Source: Kitasatospora sp052076145 (GTDB lineage Bacteria > Actinomycetota > Actinomycetes > Streptomycetales > Streptomycetaceae). From it: 64,000 nt of DNA. Position 1 is the stretch's first letter; the number at the start of each line of letters is the position of its first letter. The notes beneath the pieces are model-generated. The model searched no databases, was not told the DNA's origin, and saw nothing but the letters and a program-made list of their open reading frames with translations. The DNA lies in the NCBI RefSeq assembly GCF_052076145.1, contig NZ_CP197246.1:7626001-7690000 (forward strand). Reading direction: 5' to 3'. The position numbers and the translations under genes are program-made. Shown here piece by piece: positions 12,926 to 20,576 of the stretch.

Positions 12926-14324
12926 TCTTCGCCGTAAACCCCGGCGTTTACGCCGGGGACAAGGCGGTCCTTGGCCCGGAGTCGCGCAGCGGCGTAGGTC
13001 TCTGCGTTGTCAGTGGCCCGTACTAGGGTGATCAACATCAGCTCGAAGGGGGGTGTTCCGTGCTGCAAGGCCGCAGGTATCGGCTTGAACTGACTGATGA
13101 TCAGGGCGTGTTGTGTCTGACGTTCGGTGACATATGCCGGTCGGTGTGGAACACCGGTCTTGAGCAGCGCCGGGAGTACCGGCGGCGTGGGGCGTGGATG
13201 AACTACGTGCCGCAGGCCGGCGAGCTGGCGGATGCGAAGCGTGAGTTCCCGTGGCTCGCCGATGCCCCCTCGCACGTGTTGCAGCAGACCTTGAGGGACT
13301 TGGACCGGGCGTGTAGGGATCATGGGACGTTCGGGGTGCGGTGGCGGTCGAAGGCGCGTTGGGCGCCGTCGTTCCGGTTCCCTGCCGGGAATCTGATCAC
13401 GGTCGAGCGGATCGGCCGCAAGTGGGGCAGGGCGAAGCTCCCGAAGCTGGGATGGGTCCGGTTCCGCTGGTCGCGTCCGCTCGGTGGCGCGGTGCGGTCC
13501 GCGACCGTTGTCCGTCAGGGACGGTCCTGGTTCGTGTCGTTCCTGGTCGAGACCGGTATCGCGACGCCGGAACGGCACGCGATGCCGTACACCGTCATCG
13601 GGATCGACCGGGGCGTGAAGGTCGCCGCGACCACCTCCAACGGCGAGTTCCTTGACCGGCCGTACGTCACGACGGGTGAGGCTGCACGGCTTCGCCGGTT
13701 GCAGCGGAAGCAGTCCCGGCAGAAGCGTGGGAGCGCCCGGCGTGCGGCTACGGTGACGGCGATCAACGCTGTCGCCGGCCGTGTCCGCGACCGGCGCGCG
13801 GACTTCTGTGCGCAGACCGCAGCCACCCTGACCGCGATGAATGCCGTCGTGGTGCTGGAAGATCTGCGGACGCGCAACATGACCGCGTCCGCGAGGGGCA
13901 CGGTCGAGCGGCCCGGCGTGAACGTGGCGCAGAAGCGGGGTCTGAACCGGGCCGTCCTGGACAAGGGATGGCACATGCTCGAACTCGCGCTCCGCAACGC
14001 GGCGCGCTCCACTGGAACGCAGGTCGTGCTGGTTCCGGCGGCGTACACCTCCCAGACGTGCCACGCGTGCAAGCACGTGGACCCGAAGTCACGCGAGAGC
14101 CAAGCCGACTTCGAGTGCACTGCTTGCGGACACTGCGCGCATGCTGACGTGAACGCTGCGAAGAACATCAAGGCCGCCGGGCAGGCGGTCTCAGGGCGTG
14201 GAGACCTCGGGGTTGCCCGGTCTGTGAAGCGCCAACCACCGGCGACGCGCAAACGCACGGGGCGAAGCCCTCGCGCGGAACGCGCGGCCGGAATCCCCGT
14301 CCTTTAGGGCGGGGAGGAAGTCAA
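12926..14324 (+). mobile_element. IS605-type element A, tnpB only
   Basis: Left boundary is put right after TTGAT (12921-12925), the type of target that ISDra2-like elements use; a hairpin with the stem CCCCGGCG follows at 12938-12957. Right boundary is put at TCAA (14321-14324) after the hairpin CCCCGTCCTTTAGGGCGGGG. There is no tnpA, so transposition would need one in trans. Its TnpB is only distantly related to those of elements B and C. The element ends only 5 bp before the GTG of the HisRS-like gene. Confidence 0.75.
13060..14307 (+). CDS. tnpB: TnpB RNA-guided nuclease (element A)
   Basis: A 415-residue TnpB. RuvC motifs are GIDRG (first Asp), VLEDL (Glu) and HADVNAA (last Asp); the zinc ribbon is CHACKH and CTACGHCAHAD between them. 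The family cuts DNA next to a short TAM guided by an RNA from the element's right end. The start is a GTG at 13060 behind GAAGGGGGG. The last 40 residues (Arg/Lys-rich, ending GIPVL) are encoded by sequence that overlaps the right-end structure and may be mainly guide-RNA template. All key residues are present, so it may be active. Confidence 0.9.
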   Translation: MLQGRRYRLELTDDQGVLCLTFGDICRSVWNTGLEQRREYRRRGAWMNYVPQAGELADAKREFPWLADAPSHVLQQTLRDLDRACRDHGTFGVRWRSKARWAPSFRFPAGNLITVERIGRKWGRAKLPKLGWVRFRWSRPLGGAVRSATVVRQGRSWFVSFLVETGIATPERHAMPYTVIGIDRGVKVAATTSNGEFLDRPYVTTGEAARLRRLQRKQSRQKRGSARRAATVTAINAVAGRVRDRRADFCAQTAATLTAMNAVVVLEDLRTRNMTASARGTVERPGVNVAQKRGLNRAVLDKGWHMLELALRNAARSTGTQVVLVPAAYTSQTCHACKHVDPKSRESQADFECTACGHCAHADVNAAKNIKAAGQAVSGRGDLGVARSVKRQPPATRKRTGRSPRAERAAGIPVL

Positions 14325-14329
14325 ACTCC

Positions 14330-15334
14330 GTGTTCATGAAGCGCGATGAGCTCCAACCGGAGGTGCTGGTCAACCCGGCATTGCAGCGAGTCCTGGCCCG
14401 GCCCGGCGGGCAGGAGCTGCTGGACACGCTGACTGACGGCATGTCCGGCAGCGATCTGACCACCCTGCTGCTTGAGGTGTTCCGGCGCCGAGCCGACCGG
14501 CTCTCGCCGGCCGAGGTCATGCGGCGCTACCGCAGTGATCGATTCGTGGCGCCCGCACCGATCAGCCTCACCGCACTACGCCGCGCCGAAGACGCCTTGG
14601 TGTCCGCTCTGCCCGACGGCTTCGAGACCCTCGTGCTCGCCCCGGTCCTGCCCCTGGCAGCACACTCCGCCGTCGCCACCGTCGATCCGCGCAAGGTGAT
14701 CGCGACGGTCCGCGGGAGCGAGGTCGCCGCCGACCCGACGAGCGCATTGGCTCTGGAGGCATCCGTGCGACGTTCGCTGGCTCTGGCCTCCGAGCCTCGT
14801 TCATGTCTGCCGGTACGACTGGCGGCCAGTCAGCGAGTCACGCGCGCACAACACTTCCAGAGCCCAGGCATGCTCGCCCACTTCCAGCTCTTCGGCCTGG
14901 TGACCGCCGGCCGAGACACCGGCAACCGCGCCTTCGAGTACCAGCAGCTGAGCGAACACCTGCAGTTCGCCGCGCGGGCGCTGGCCGCCGCAGGGGCGCA
15001 GCACACGCAGATCCGGCTCACCTGCCTGGAGGAAGCGAGCGGCCCGATCGCCGAACGGATGAGTGCTGACCTCGCCCCACTTCCCGGAGTTTCCGTCGTC
15101 GAGGACCCCGACCGAACGACGGGACGCGGCTACTACACCGGCCTGTGCTTCAAGGTCTGCACCAGCATCCAAGACGAGCAAGTGGAAGTCGGCGACGGGG
15201 GCTTCGTCGACTGGAGCCAGCTCTTCACCGGCAACCGAAAGGAACGCCTACTGATCAGCGGATTCGGTGTCGAGCAACTCGCCAGGACGCTGGCTTACTC
15301 CGACGCGCCGGTCGGCCTGGCCCCAAGCCGCTGA
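14330..15334 (+). CDS. Orphan HisRS/HisZ-like protein (class II synthetase fold)
   Basis: A 334-residue protein of unknown role whose C-terminal half resembles the histidyl-tRNA synthetase/HisZ catalytic core: FQSPGMLAHFQLFGLVTAGR in the motif-2 position, GRGYYTGLCFKV like the GLDYYTG..FEV box, VGDGGFVDW like the glycine-rich GGGRYD strand, and RLLISGFGVEQLA like the motif-3 GIERL helix. The ATP-binding Arg of motif 3 is not obvious. It starts 5 bp after element A (GTG 14330 or ATG 14336), with GGAGG from the IS right end as the only Shine-Dalgarno match, so its true N-terminus may have been lost. The SUKH gene follows after 15 bp, probably cotranscribed. Confidence 0.55.
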   Translation: MFMKRDELQPEVLVNPALQRVLARPGGQELLDTLTDGMSGSDLTTLLLEVFRRRADRLSPAEVMRRYRSDRFVAPAPISLTALRRAEDALVSALPDGFETLVLAPVLPLAAHSAVATVDPRKVIATVRGSEVAADPTSALALEASVRRSLALASEPRSCLPVRLAASQRVTRAQHFQSPGMLAHFQLFGLVTAGRDTGNRAFEYQQLSEHLQFAARALAAAGAQHTQIRLTCLEEASGPIAERMSADLAPLPGVSVVEDPDRTTGRGYYTGLCFKVCTSIQDEQVEVGDGGFVDWSQLFTGNRKERLLISGFGVEQLARTLAYSDAPVGLAPSR

Positions 15335-15349
15335 TCCGCCTGAGGTGAC

Positions 15350-15943
15350 GTGGCAGAACGCCAGTACAGTGCTGGCGTGACCAGTGACAACCTCGACCGA
15401 AGCAGGTCCTGGGACGGTACTTCGGTCCGTGCCCGTGTCGCAGCCATGGCCCACGAAGACCTGGGGCGTCGGCGCTTCGGGTCCTCGCACCATGGATATC
15501 GACTTCGGCCTCCTCTGGCAGAGGAGACGATCCGGGTGTTCGAGCAGCAGCACGGTGTCCGGCTCCCTGCTTCCTACCGCAGCTTCCTCAGGGAGGTCGC
15601 CGACGGAGGAGCGGGCCCGGACTACGGGCTCCTAGGTCTTACAGAGGCTGTGGACGAGGAAGAGGCTCTGCACGACCTTCGAGAAGAGGGTCGACGCGCT
15701 GGCTTCCTCTCCACGCCGTTCCCGCACGCCGGCGGATGGCCGGGGCCAGGCAAGGGGGGCGACGCCGGCTACTCCGTCGAAGGGAGTCTGGTCATCGGGG
15801 AGTCCGGTTGCGGCATGTTCCGCCGCTTGATCACCACGGGGGCGAACGCCGGCCAGGTCTGGCTCGACGACCCTGACTGGGGCGGCCTGACGCCGGGAGC
15901 GGACTTTCGGGACTGGTACTCGGCATGGCTGACGACGGCCTGA
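15350..15943 (+). CDS. SMI1/KNR4 (SUKH) family protein
   Basis: A 197-residue SUKH protein; the hallmark is ETIRVFEQQHGVRLPASYRSFL followed by GLLGL, and DWYSAWL near the end. SUKH proteins often act as immunity proteins to contact-dependent or polymorphic toxins. No toxin gene is visible here. GAGG lies five bases before the GTG at 15350; a second GTG at 15377 is possible. It follows the HisRS-like gene with 15 bp between, so both may be one transcript. Confidence 0.75.
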   Translation: MAERQYSAGVTSDNLDRSRSWDGTSVRARVAAMAHEDLGRRRFGSSHHGYRLRPPLAEETIRVFEQQHGVRLPASYRSFLREVADGGAGPDYGLLGLTEAVDEEEALHDLREEGRRAGFLSTPFPHAGGWPGPGKGGDAGYSVEGSLVIGESGCGMFRRLITTGANAGQVWLDDPDWGGLTPGADFRDWYSAWLTTA

Positions 15944-16021
15944 CTGCTGCCCGAGCCAGTTCTGGGTCTCGGCTGGTTCGGGCAGATCGACGAGATCGTG
16001 CTCCTGCTGGGAGTCGCGGAC

Positions 16022-17405
16022 GTGACTCCTCCCCTGGCTGAGGCCGGGGGCTTCTCGCTAACCCTGCTGGGCGTTGCGACGGACCAGCCCGGCCCGTAGA
16101 ACGTTGACGGCTCCCACCGTGTCTGCGTGCGCGTGGTGGCCGCAGACGACGCAGTGGAACTTTGCCTGTGTGGTCCGGTTGTCCGCGCTGGTGTGCCCGC
16201 ACTGGGGGCATTGGCGGGACGTGTTGCGGGGGTCCACGGCGATCACTTCGCGCCCGGCGCTTTCAGCCTTGCTCGCGAGGATCGTGAGGAACACCCCCCA
16301 TCCGGCATCCTGGATCGAGCGGTTGAGTCCGGTCTTCGCCGCCGCGCCGTTCGGCAGGAACGCGCCCGGTCGGTCGGGGTCGGGCTTGGGTGCGGCGGTT
16401 CGGACCATGGTGCGGATCGTCAGGTTCTCGTGCGCGATGAAGTCGTGCTCACGGACCAGGGTGAGGGCGGTCTTGTGTGCGTGGTCGAGGCGCTGGCGGC
16501 GGACCTTGCTGTGGAGCTTCGCGACTTTCTCGACCGCCCGGCGGTGGTTGGCGGTGCGCTTGTCCCGGCGGACACGCGGGAACCGGGCGAGGCTCTGTTG
16601 TGCGGCTTCGTGCCTGGCGGCGTTGCCGCGCCCGTGGCGCGGGTTGGGGACGAATCCACCGTTCGAGTCGGCGAGGAAGTTCGCAATCCCGAGGTCGATG
16701 CCGACCACACTGCCGGTCGGCGGCAGCGGCTCGGGCCGGTCTTGTTCGGCGGTCAGCACGACGAACCACTTACGGCCCTCGCGCTTGACCGAGATCGTCT
16801 TGACCTTGCCAACCACTGGGCGGTGCTGGTGCACCTTGACGCAGCCCACGCCCTGGAACCGGACGCGGGTCACCGGGTCGTGCGGGGTGGCGTCCCATCG
16901 GCAGCCGTCCCCGTCCTTCGGGAACTCCACCGTGTCGAACCAGTTGACCCCCCGAAAGCGCGGGTAGCCGGGCGTCTCACCGGACTTGACCCGGCGAAAG
17001 AACGCCACGAATGCCTTGTCCAGACGGCGCAGCGTCGCCTGCTGCGAGGAGAACGACCAACGTCCCTGACGCTCCGGGTCGAACGCCCGGATCTCCTTCA
17101 GCTGAGCGGACTGCATCCCGTACCTGATGCTCGTCCTCGACGGATGCCGGTAGGCGTCCCGACGCTCCTGCAACGCCCCGTTGTACAGCGAGCAGTGATC
17201 GCGGAGCATCTCGCCCAGCGCCTGCGTCTGACCCACCGTGGGTCGCATGAGGTACTTGTACGCCCTGATCACCCGACCCACCCCCTCCGGTCAACGCGAT
17301 CAAGCTAATGCACGCCACCGACAACCGAGCGAACTCCGCCGCTGCGCGGCTCCGGGCCAAGGATCGCATTCCCGCCCGGCCTGAAGGCCGGGATTCCCTA
17401 CAAAG
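16022..17405 (-). mobile_element. IS605-type element B, tnpB only, inside a VOC gene
   Basis: On the reverse strand the left boundary follows TTGAT (reads ATCAA at 17406-17410), then GGGAATCCCGG hairpin sequence; the right boundary is TCAC (reads GTGA at 16022-16025) after the conserved right-end hairpin. Only tnpB is present. The flank at 17411 continues a glyoxalase-like frame, and the other flank (15985-16021) reads like the N-terminus of the same fold, so the element sits in that gene. Confidence 0.8.
16058..17281 (-). CDS. tnpB: TnpB RNA-guided nuclease (element B)
   Basis: A 407-residue TnpB nearly identical to that of element C. The N-terminal wedge-type domain begins MGRVIRAYKYLMRPTVGQ; RuvC acids lie in GIDLG, AHENL and HADTVG; the ribbon is CPQCGH and CVVCGHHAHAD. 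Nothing catalytic is missing. No tnpA accompanies it, but the element C TnpA could act on its similar ends. The start at 17281 follows CCGGAGGGGGT. Confidence 0.93.
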   Translation of the reverse strand: MGRVIRAYKYLMRPTVGQTQALGEMLRDHCSLYNGALQERRDAYRHPSRTSIRYGMQSAQLKEIRAFDPERQGRWSFSSQQATLRRLDKAFVAFFRRVKSGETPGYPRFRGVNWFDTVEFPKDGDGCRWDATPHDPVTRVRFQGVGCVKVHQHRPVVGKVKTISVKREGRKWFVVLTAEQDRPEPLPPTGSVVGIDLGIANFLADSNGGFVPNPRHGRGNAARHEAAQQSLARFPRVRRDKRTANHRRAVEKVAKLHSKVRRQRLDHAHKTALTLVREHDFIAHENLTIRTMVRTAAPKPDPDRPGAFLPNGAAAKTGLNRSIQDAGWGVFLTILASKAESAGREVIAVDPRNTSRQCPQCGHTSADNRTTQAKFHCVVCGHHAHADTVGAVNVLRAGLVRRNAQQG

Positions 17406-17410
17406 ATCAA

Positions 17411-17686
17411 GGGATGGCCGCGAGCAAGCGGTTTTACGTCGCTCAGGGCCTTGCTGTGCGAAGAGCTTCGGCCCGGCGTACGTCGAGTTCGCCGCCGAAG
17501 AGAGGTACGTCAAGCTGGCGCTGTACCGGCGCCGTGCCCTGGCCAAGGACGCCGGCGTCTCTTCCGCAGGCACCGGTTCGCACCGGTTCGCACCGGCTCG
17601 CGATCGGCGGTGGTGCCGGCCCGTTCACCGACCCGGACGGCTTCGCCTGGGAGGCCGCGGCGCACGCACCCGCGCCCGTGCTCTGA
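17411..17686 (+). pseudogene. Glyoxalase/VOC-family gene remnant
   Basis: A vicinal-oxygen-chelate protein broken by IS insertion and frameshifts. The pieces read in order AASKRFYVAQGLAV, then in a second frame KSFGPAYVEFAAEERYVKLA and RRALAKDAGVSSAGTGSHR, then back in the first frame IGGGAGPFTDPDGFAWEAAA. This is the usual order of a small bleomycin-resistance-like VOC protein. The 5' side is occupied by element B; on its far side 15985-16021 encodes LLLGVAD, a plausible start of the fold. Not expected to give a working protein. Confidence 0.8.
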
Positions 17687-17725
17687 CGCATCCGAAGCCG
17701 AGCCGAGCCGAGCCGTCGCGGCCGC

Positions 17726-18331
17726 TCACGGTGCCCCGAAGAGCTCGTCCAGGTGGTGGGTGAGGATCGCCAGCGCGGCGTCGCCGGTGCGCTGGCCGCC
17801 CAGCACGCTCGAGCCCAGGCCGTTGACCATGGCCAGCAGCCCGGCCGCCGTCATCTCGGGGTTCCGGTCGGAGCCGATCTCCCCTGCCTGTTGGGCCGCG
17901 CGGAGCTGCTTGGCGAGGAAGCTCTCCAGTAGGTCGGGCTGGGGGGTTCCGTGCTTCTCCACCAGTGCGGGATCGCTGAGCACCAGCGTGTAGTACGCGG
18001 CGTACGTCCGGGTGATCCGGCGGCTCTCCGGATCGGTCGGCAGGATGCACGACAGGACTGCGGTCACCAGGCCGCGTGGCGTGGGCGCGGAGCCCGCCGC
18101 GCTGATCCACTTCACCATCCGGGCCTGGAGCTGGGTGCCGAGCCTGGCCAGTGCGTCCAGTAGCAGCCCCTCCTTGGTCGTGAAGTAGTACTGCACCAAC
18201 CGTAGGGAGACACCGGCTTCGGCGGCGACCGCCCGCATGCTGGCCGACTGCAGGCCCTGGGTGTCGGCGATGCGCAGCAGCGCCTCGGCGATCTGCCGTC
18301 TGCGCTCCTCGTGGTCGACCTGCGCGGCCAT
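17726..18331 (-). CDS. TetR-family repressor
   Basis: A 201-residue TetR regulator. The HTH is in the first 50 residues (ALLRIADTQG, SMRAVAAEAGVSLRLVQYYF, KEGLLLDAL); the rest is the ligand-binding helical domain. GAGGGAGAGAGG precedes the ATG at 18331. It is divergent from the hydrolase gene at 18391 and three half-sites of a likely operator lie between, so it probably represses the hydrolase and itself. The ligand is unknown. Confidence 0.88.
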   Translation of the reverse strand: MAAQVDHEERRRQIAEALLRIADTQGLQSASMRAVAAEAGVSLRLVQYYFTTKEGLLLDALARLGTQLQARMVKWISAAGSAPTPRGLVTAVLSCILPTDPESRRITRTYAAYYTLVLSDPALVEKHGTPQPDLLESFLAKQLRAAQQAGEIGSDRNPEMTAAGLLAMVNGLGSSVLGGQRTGDAALAILTHHLDELFGAP

Positions 18332-18364
18332 GATTTCGACCTCTCTCCCTCTCCTGGTACATCC

Positions 18365-18391
18365 GTATCATGCTGTGATACACACGTATCA
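18365..18391. promoter_or_regulatory. Operator-like palindromes between tetR and hydrolase
   Basis: Three half-sites lie in phase: GTATCA (18365-18370), TGATAC (18376-18381) and GTATCA (18386-18391), spaced 11 and 10 bp. Each adjacent pair forms a palindrome. The last half-site runs into the hydrolase ATG, so repressor binding would block the start itself. Binding by the adjacent TetR protein is inferred. Confidence 0.7.
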
Positions 18392-19254
18392 TGCGAATTG
18401 GCGAGTTCAAGAACGCTCAGGCCAGGGACCGATTCCAGGTCGCCTACGACCGGACCCTGGCCGAACTCTGGCAGGGGCCGCGGACGGCGCTCGACATCCC
18501 GACCTCGTTCGGAGTCACCCGCGTCCACCGGGCCGGGCCGCAGAGCGGCGAGCCGATCGTGCTGCTGCCCGGGGCGGGCGGCAATTCCCTGATGTGGCAT
18601 CGGTACATCGCTCCGCTGGCCCAGCACCGCACGGTCATCACCGTGGACACGATCGGCGAGCCGGGCGCGAGCATGCAGACCGCGCCGGTCGGCGACGGCC
18701 GGGACGGCGCGGTCTGGCTCGACGAGCTCCTGGCCGCCCTGGAGGTGACGGCGGGTCATGTCGTCGGCTGCTCGTACGGCGGCTGGTTGGCGCTCAGCCA
18801 CCAGATCCACCGCCCAGGCCGGACGGCCTCCCTCACCCTGGTGGATCCCGCGGGCTTCGCCGTGCCCGGCCGCCGCTTCTACACCTGGGTGATCGCCGGC
18901 GGGCTCGCCGCGATGGCGCCGCGCCCCCTCCGCCCGCGCCTGGCCCGCCTGGTCGGGAACAGTGCGATCCTGGAGTACGAACTGATGGGAATGATGCGCG
19001 CGTCGATGGGATTCCGCCGCGCACTCCCGCCGGCCCAGGTCCTCTCCGACGACGAACTGCGACGCCTGAGCGTCCCCACGCTGTTCCTCCTCGGCGCGCG
19101 CAGCGCCCTGCACGACTCCAGCGAGGTCGCCGACCGCCTTGGCAGGCTCGTGCCCTCCGCCCGGGTGGAGATCGTGCCCGGCACCGGCCACGCACTGCCC
19201 ACGGACCAGCCGGCCCTGGTGGCCGAACGCATCCTCGACGCCGCCGGGCGGTAA
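18391..19254 (+). CDS. Alpha/beta hydrolase
   Basis: A 287-residue alpha/beta hydrolase. The oxyanion-hole motif is LLPGAGGNS, the nucleophile elbow is GCSYGG, the acid is probably the Asp in LGARSALHD, and the catalytic His is in GTGHALP. No Shine-Dalgarno sequence precedes the ATG at 18391 and the operator reaches into it, which suggests a leaderless mRNA. It is divergent from the TetR gene. Substrate unknown; related enzymes act on small esters or lactones. Confidence 0.87.
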   Translation: MRIGEFKNAQARDRFQVAYDRTLAELWQGPRTALDIPTSFGVTRVHRAGPQSGEPIVLLPGAGGNSLMWHRYIAPLAQHRTVITVDTIGEPGASMQTAPVGDGRDGAVWLDELLAALEVTAGHVVGCSYGGWLALSHQIHRPGRTASLTLVDPAGFAVPGRRFYTWVIAGGLAAMAPRPLRPRLARLVGNSAILEYELMGMMRASMGFRRALPPAQVLSDDELRRLSVPTLFLLGARSALHDSSEVADRLGRLVPSARVEIVPGTGHALPTDQPALVAERILDAAGR

Positions 19255-19483
19255 GCGCGTTCGTGTCGGTGCTTCCCGCGCAGGCTCGCAGCCGAGCGCA
19301 CACCACGACCTGGCCGACCTGCTCCAACGTGACGGTGCCAGGCGGGCCTGGCCGAATCGCCAGGTCCAGGTCGTCCAGAACTCGTCCATGCCCGCACCAC
19401 CCCTGAATCCACGTATCTCGCGCCTATGGTCGGTGCCACGGCTCCTACGATTGCGACAGCACAAGGAGGCATGTAGCGGGGGG

Positions 19484-20551
19484 ATGAGAGTGGTGCGAAG
19501 TGCGGTCGCTCCGGCGGACCGGGTGGCCGGGCTGCTGGCCGGGGCCGGTGAGGTGGTCACGGGGGAGGCCGCCCGCTGGCTCTCCGGGATGGAACCGGAG
19601 GACGAGCGGATCATCGGCTACCAGCTCGGGTTGTGGGATGCCGACGGACGGCCGGGTGCGGGCGGCGGTGGCAAGTGGGTGCGGGCAGCCCTGACCCTGA
19701 GCTGTGCACGGGCTGCGGGCGGCGACCCCCGGGAGGCGCTGCGTGGTGCCGGGGCCGTCGAACTCCTGCACACACTCTCGCTGTTGTACGACGACGCGAT
19801 GGACCGGGACGCGGTGCGGCGGGCCCGGCCGTCGGCGTGGCGCGTGTTCGGGCGCCGGCCCGCCGAACGGGCAGCCGCCGCGCTGCTCCCGTACGTGGTG
19901 GCCCGGCTCTTCGACCCGCCGGTCGGGCTCGCGGTGGCGGGGGCGGCTGCGGCTGCGCTGGGGGAGGCCGTGGTGCGGCTGGCCCTGGGGCAGGCGATGG
20001 ACCTGGACTTCGAGCGGCGTCCGAGGGTGAGCGTCGAGGAGTGCCGGCTGATGATCGCCGACAAGACGGCCTCACTGATGGCCTGCGCGTGCGGGCTGGG
20101 CGCACTGCTGGCCGGCGCCGACCGGGGCCGTACGGCGGGGTTCACCCAGCTCGGGGAGGATCTGGGCATGGCGTTCCAGATAGTCGACGACATCCTGGGG
20201 CTCTGGGGGGACGCTGCGGTGACCGGCAAACCGGCGGGCTCGGACCTCCGGGCCCGCAAGAAGTCCTTCCCGGTCGCCGTCGCCCTGGCCGCCGACTCGC
20301 CGGACTCGGCCCGGCTGGCCGCCGCCTACGCGCACCCGGCAGACAGCCTCGGCCCGTCCGACACCGCCGAGCTCCTCACCCTGATCGAGCAACTCGGCGG
20401 ACGGAAAGCCGCGTTGGCCGAGGCGGACGCGTATCTCGCGAGCGCCGTACGCTTCCTCGACGAGGTACGGTGCACGGCCGGCCCGGCCGTCCGCGCCGCC
20501 TGTGACGACCTGGCCGCGCTGGCCGGGTACCTCGCCGTACGCACCCGCTGA
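19484..20551 (+). CDS. Polyprenyl (geranylgeranyl-type) diphosphate synthase
   Basis: A 355-residue trans-prenyltransferase. The first Asp-rich motif is LLYDDAMDRDAVRRARPSAW (about residue 103) and the second is QIVDDILGLWGD (about 232), where the usual fifth Asp is Gly; GGKWVRAAL and DKTASL are also family motifs. It should condense isopentenyl diphosphate with an allylic diphosphate. The start is uncertain: GGAGG is 14 bp before the ATG at 19484 and an ATG-TAG minicistron lies between. The FAD oxidoreductase gene is convergent, 25 bp away, and both probably serve isoprenoid metabolism. Confidence 0.85.
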   Translation: MRVVRSAVAPADRVAGLLAGAGEVVTGEAARWLSGMEPEDERIIGYQLGLWDADGRPGAGGGGKWVRAALTLSCARAAGGDPREALRGAGAVELLHTLSLLYDDAMDRDAVRRARPSAWRVFGRRPAERAAAALLPYVVARLFDPPVGLAVAGAAAAALGEAVVRLALGQAMDLDFERRPRVSVEECRLMIADKTASLMACACGLGALLAGADRGRTAGFTQLGEDLGMAFQIVDDILGLWGDAAVTGKPAGSDLRARKKSFPVAVALAADSPDSARLAAAYAHPADSLGPSDTAELLTLIEQLGGRKAALAEADAYLASAVRFLDEVRCTAGPAVRAACDDLAALAGYLAVRTR

Positions 20552-20576
20552 ACGGTCGCCCGCTGTGCCGCGACCG

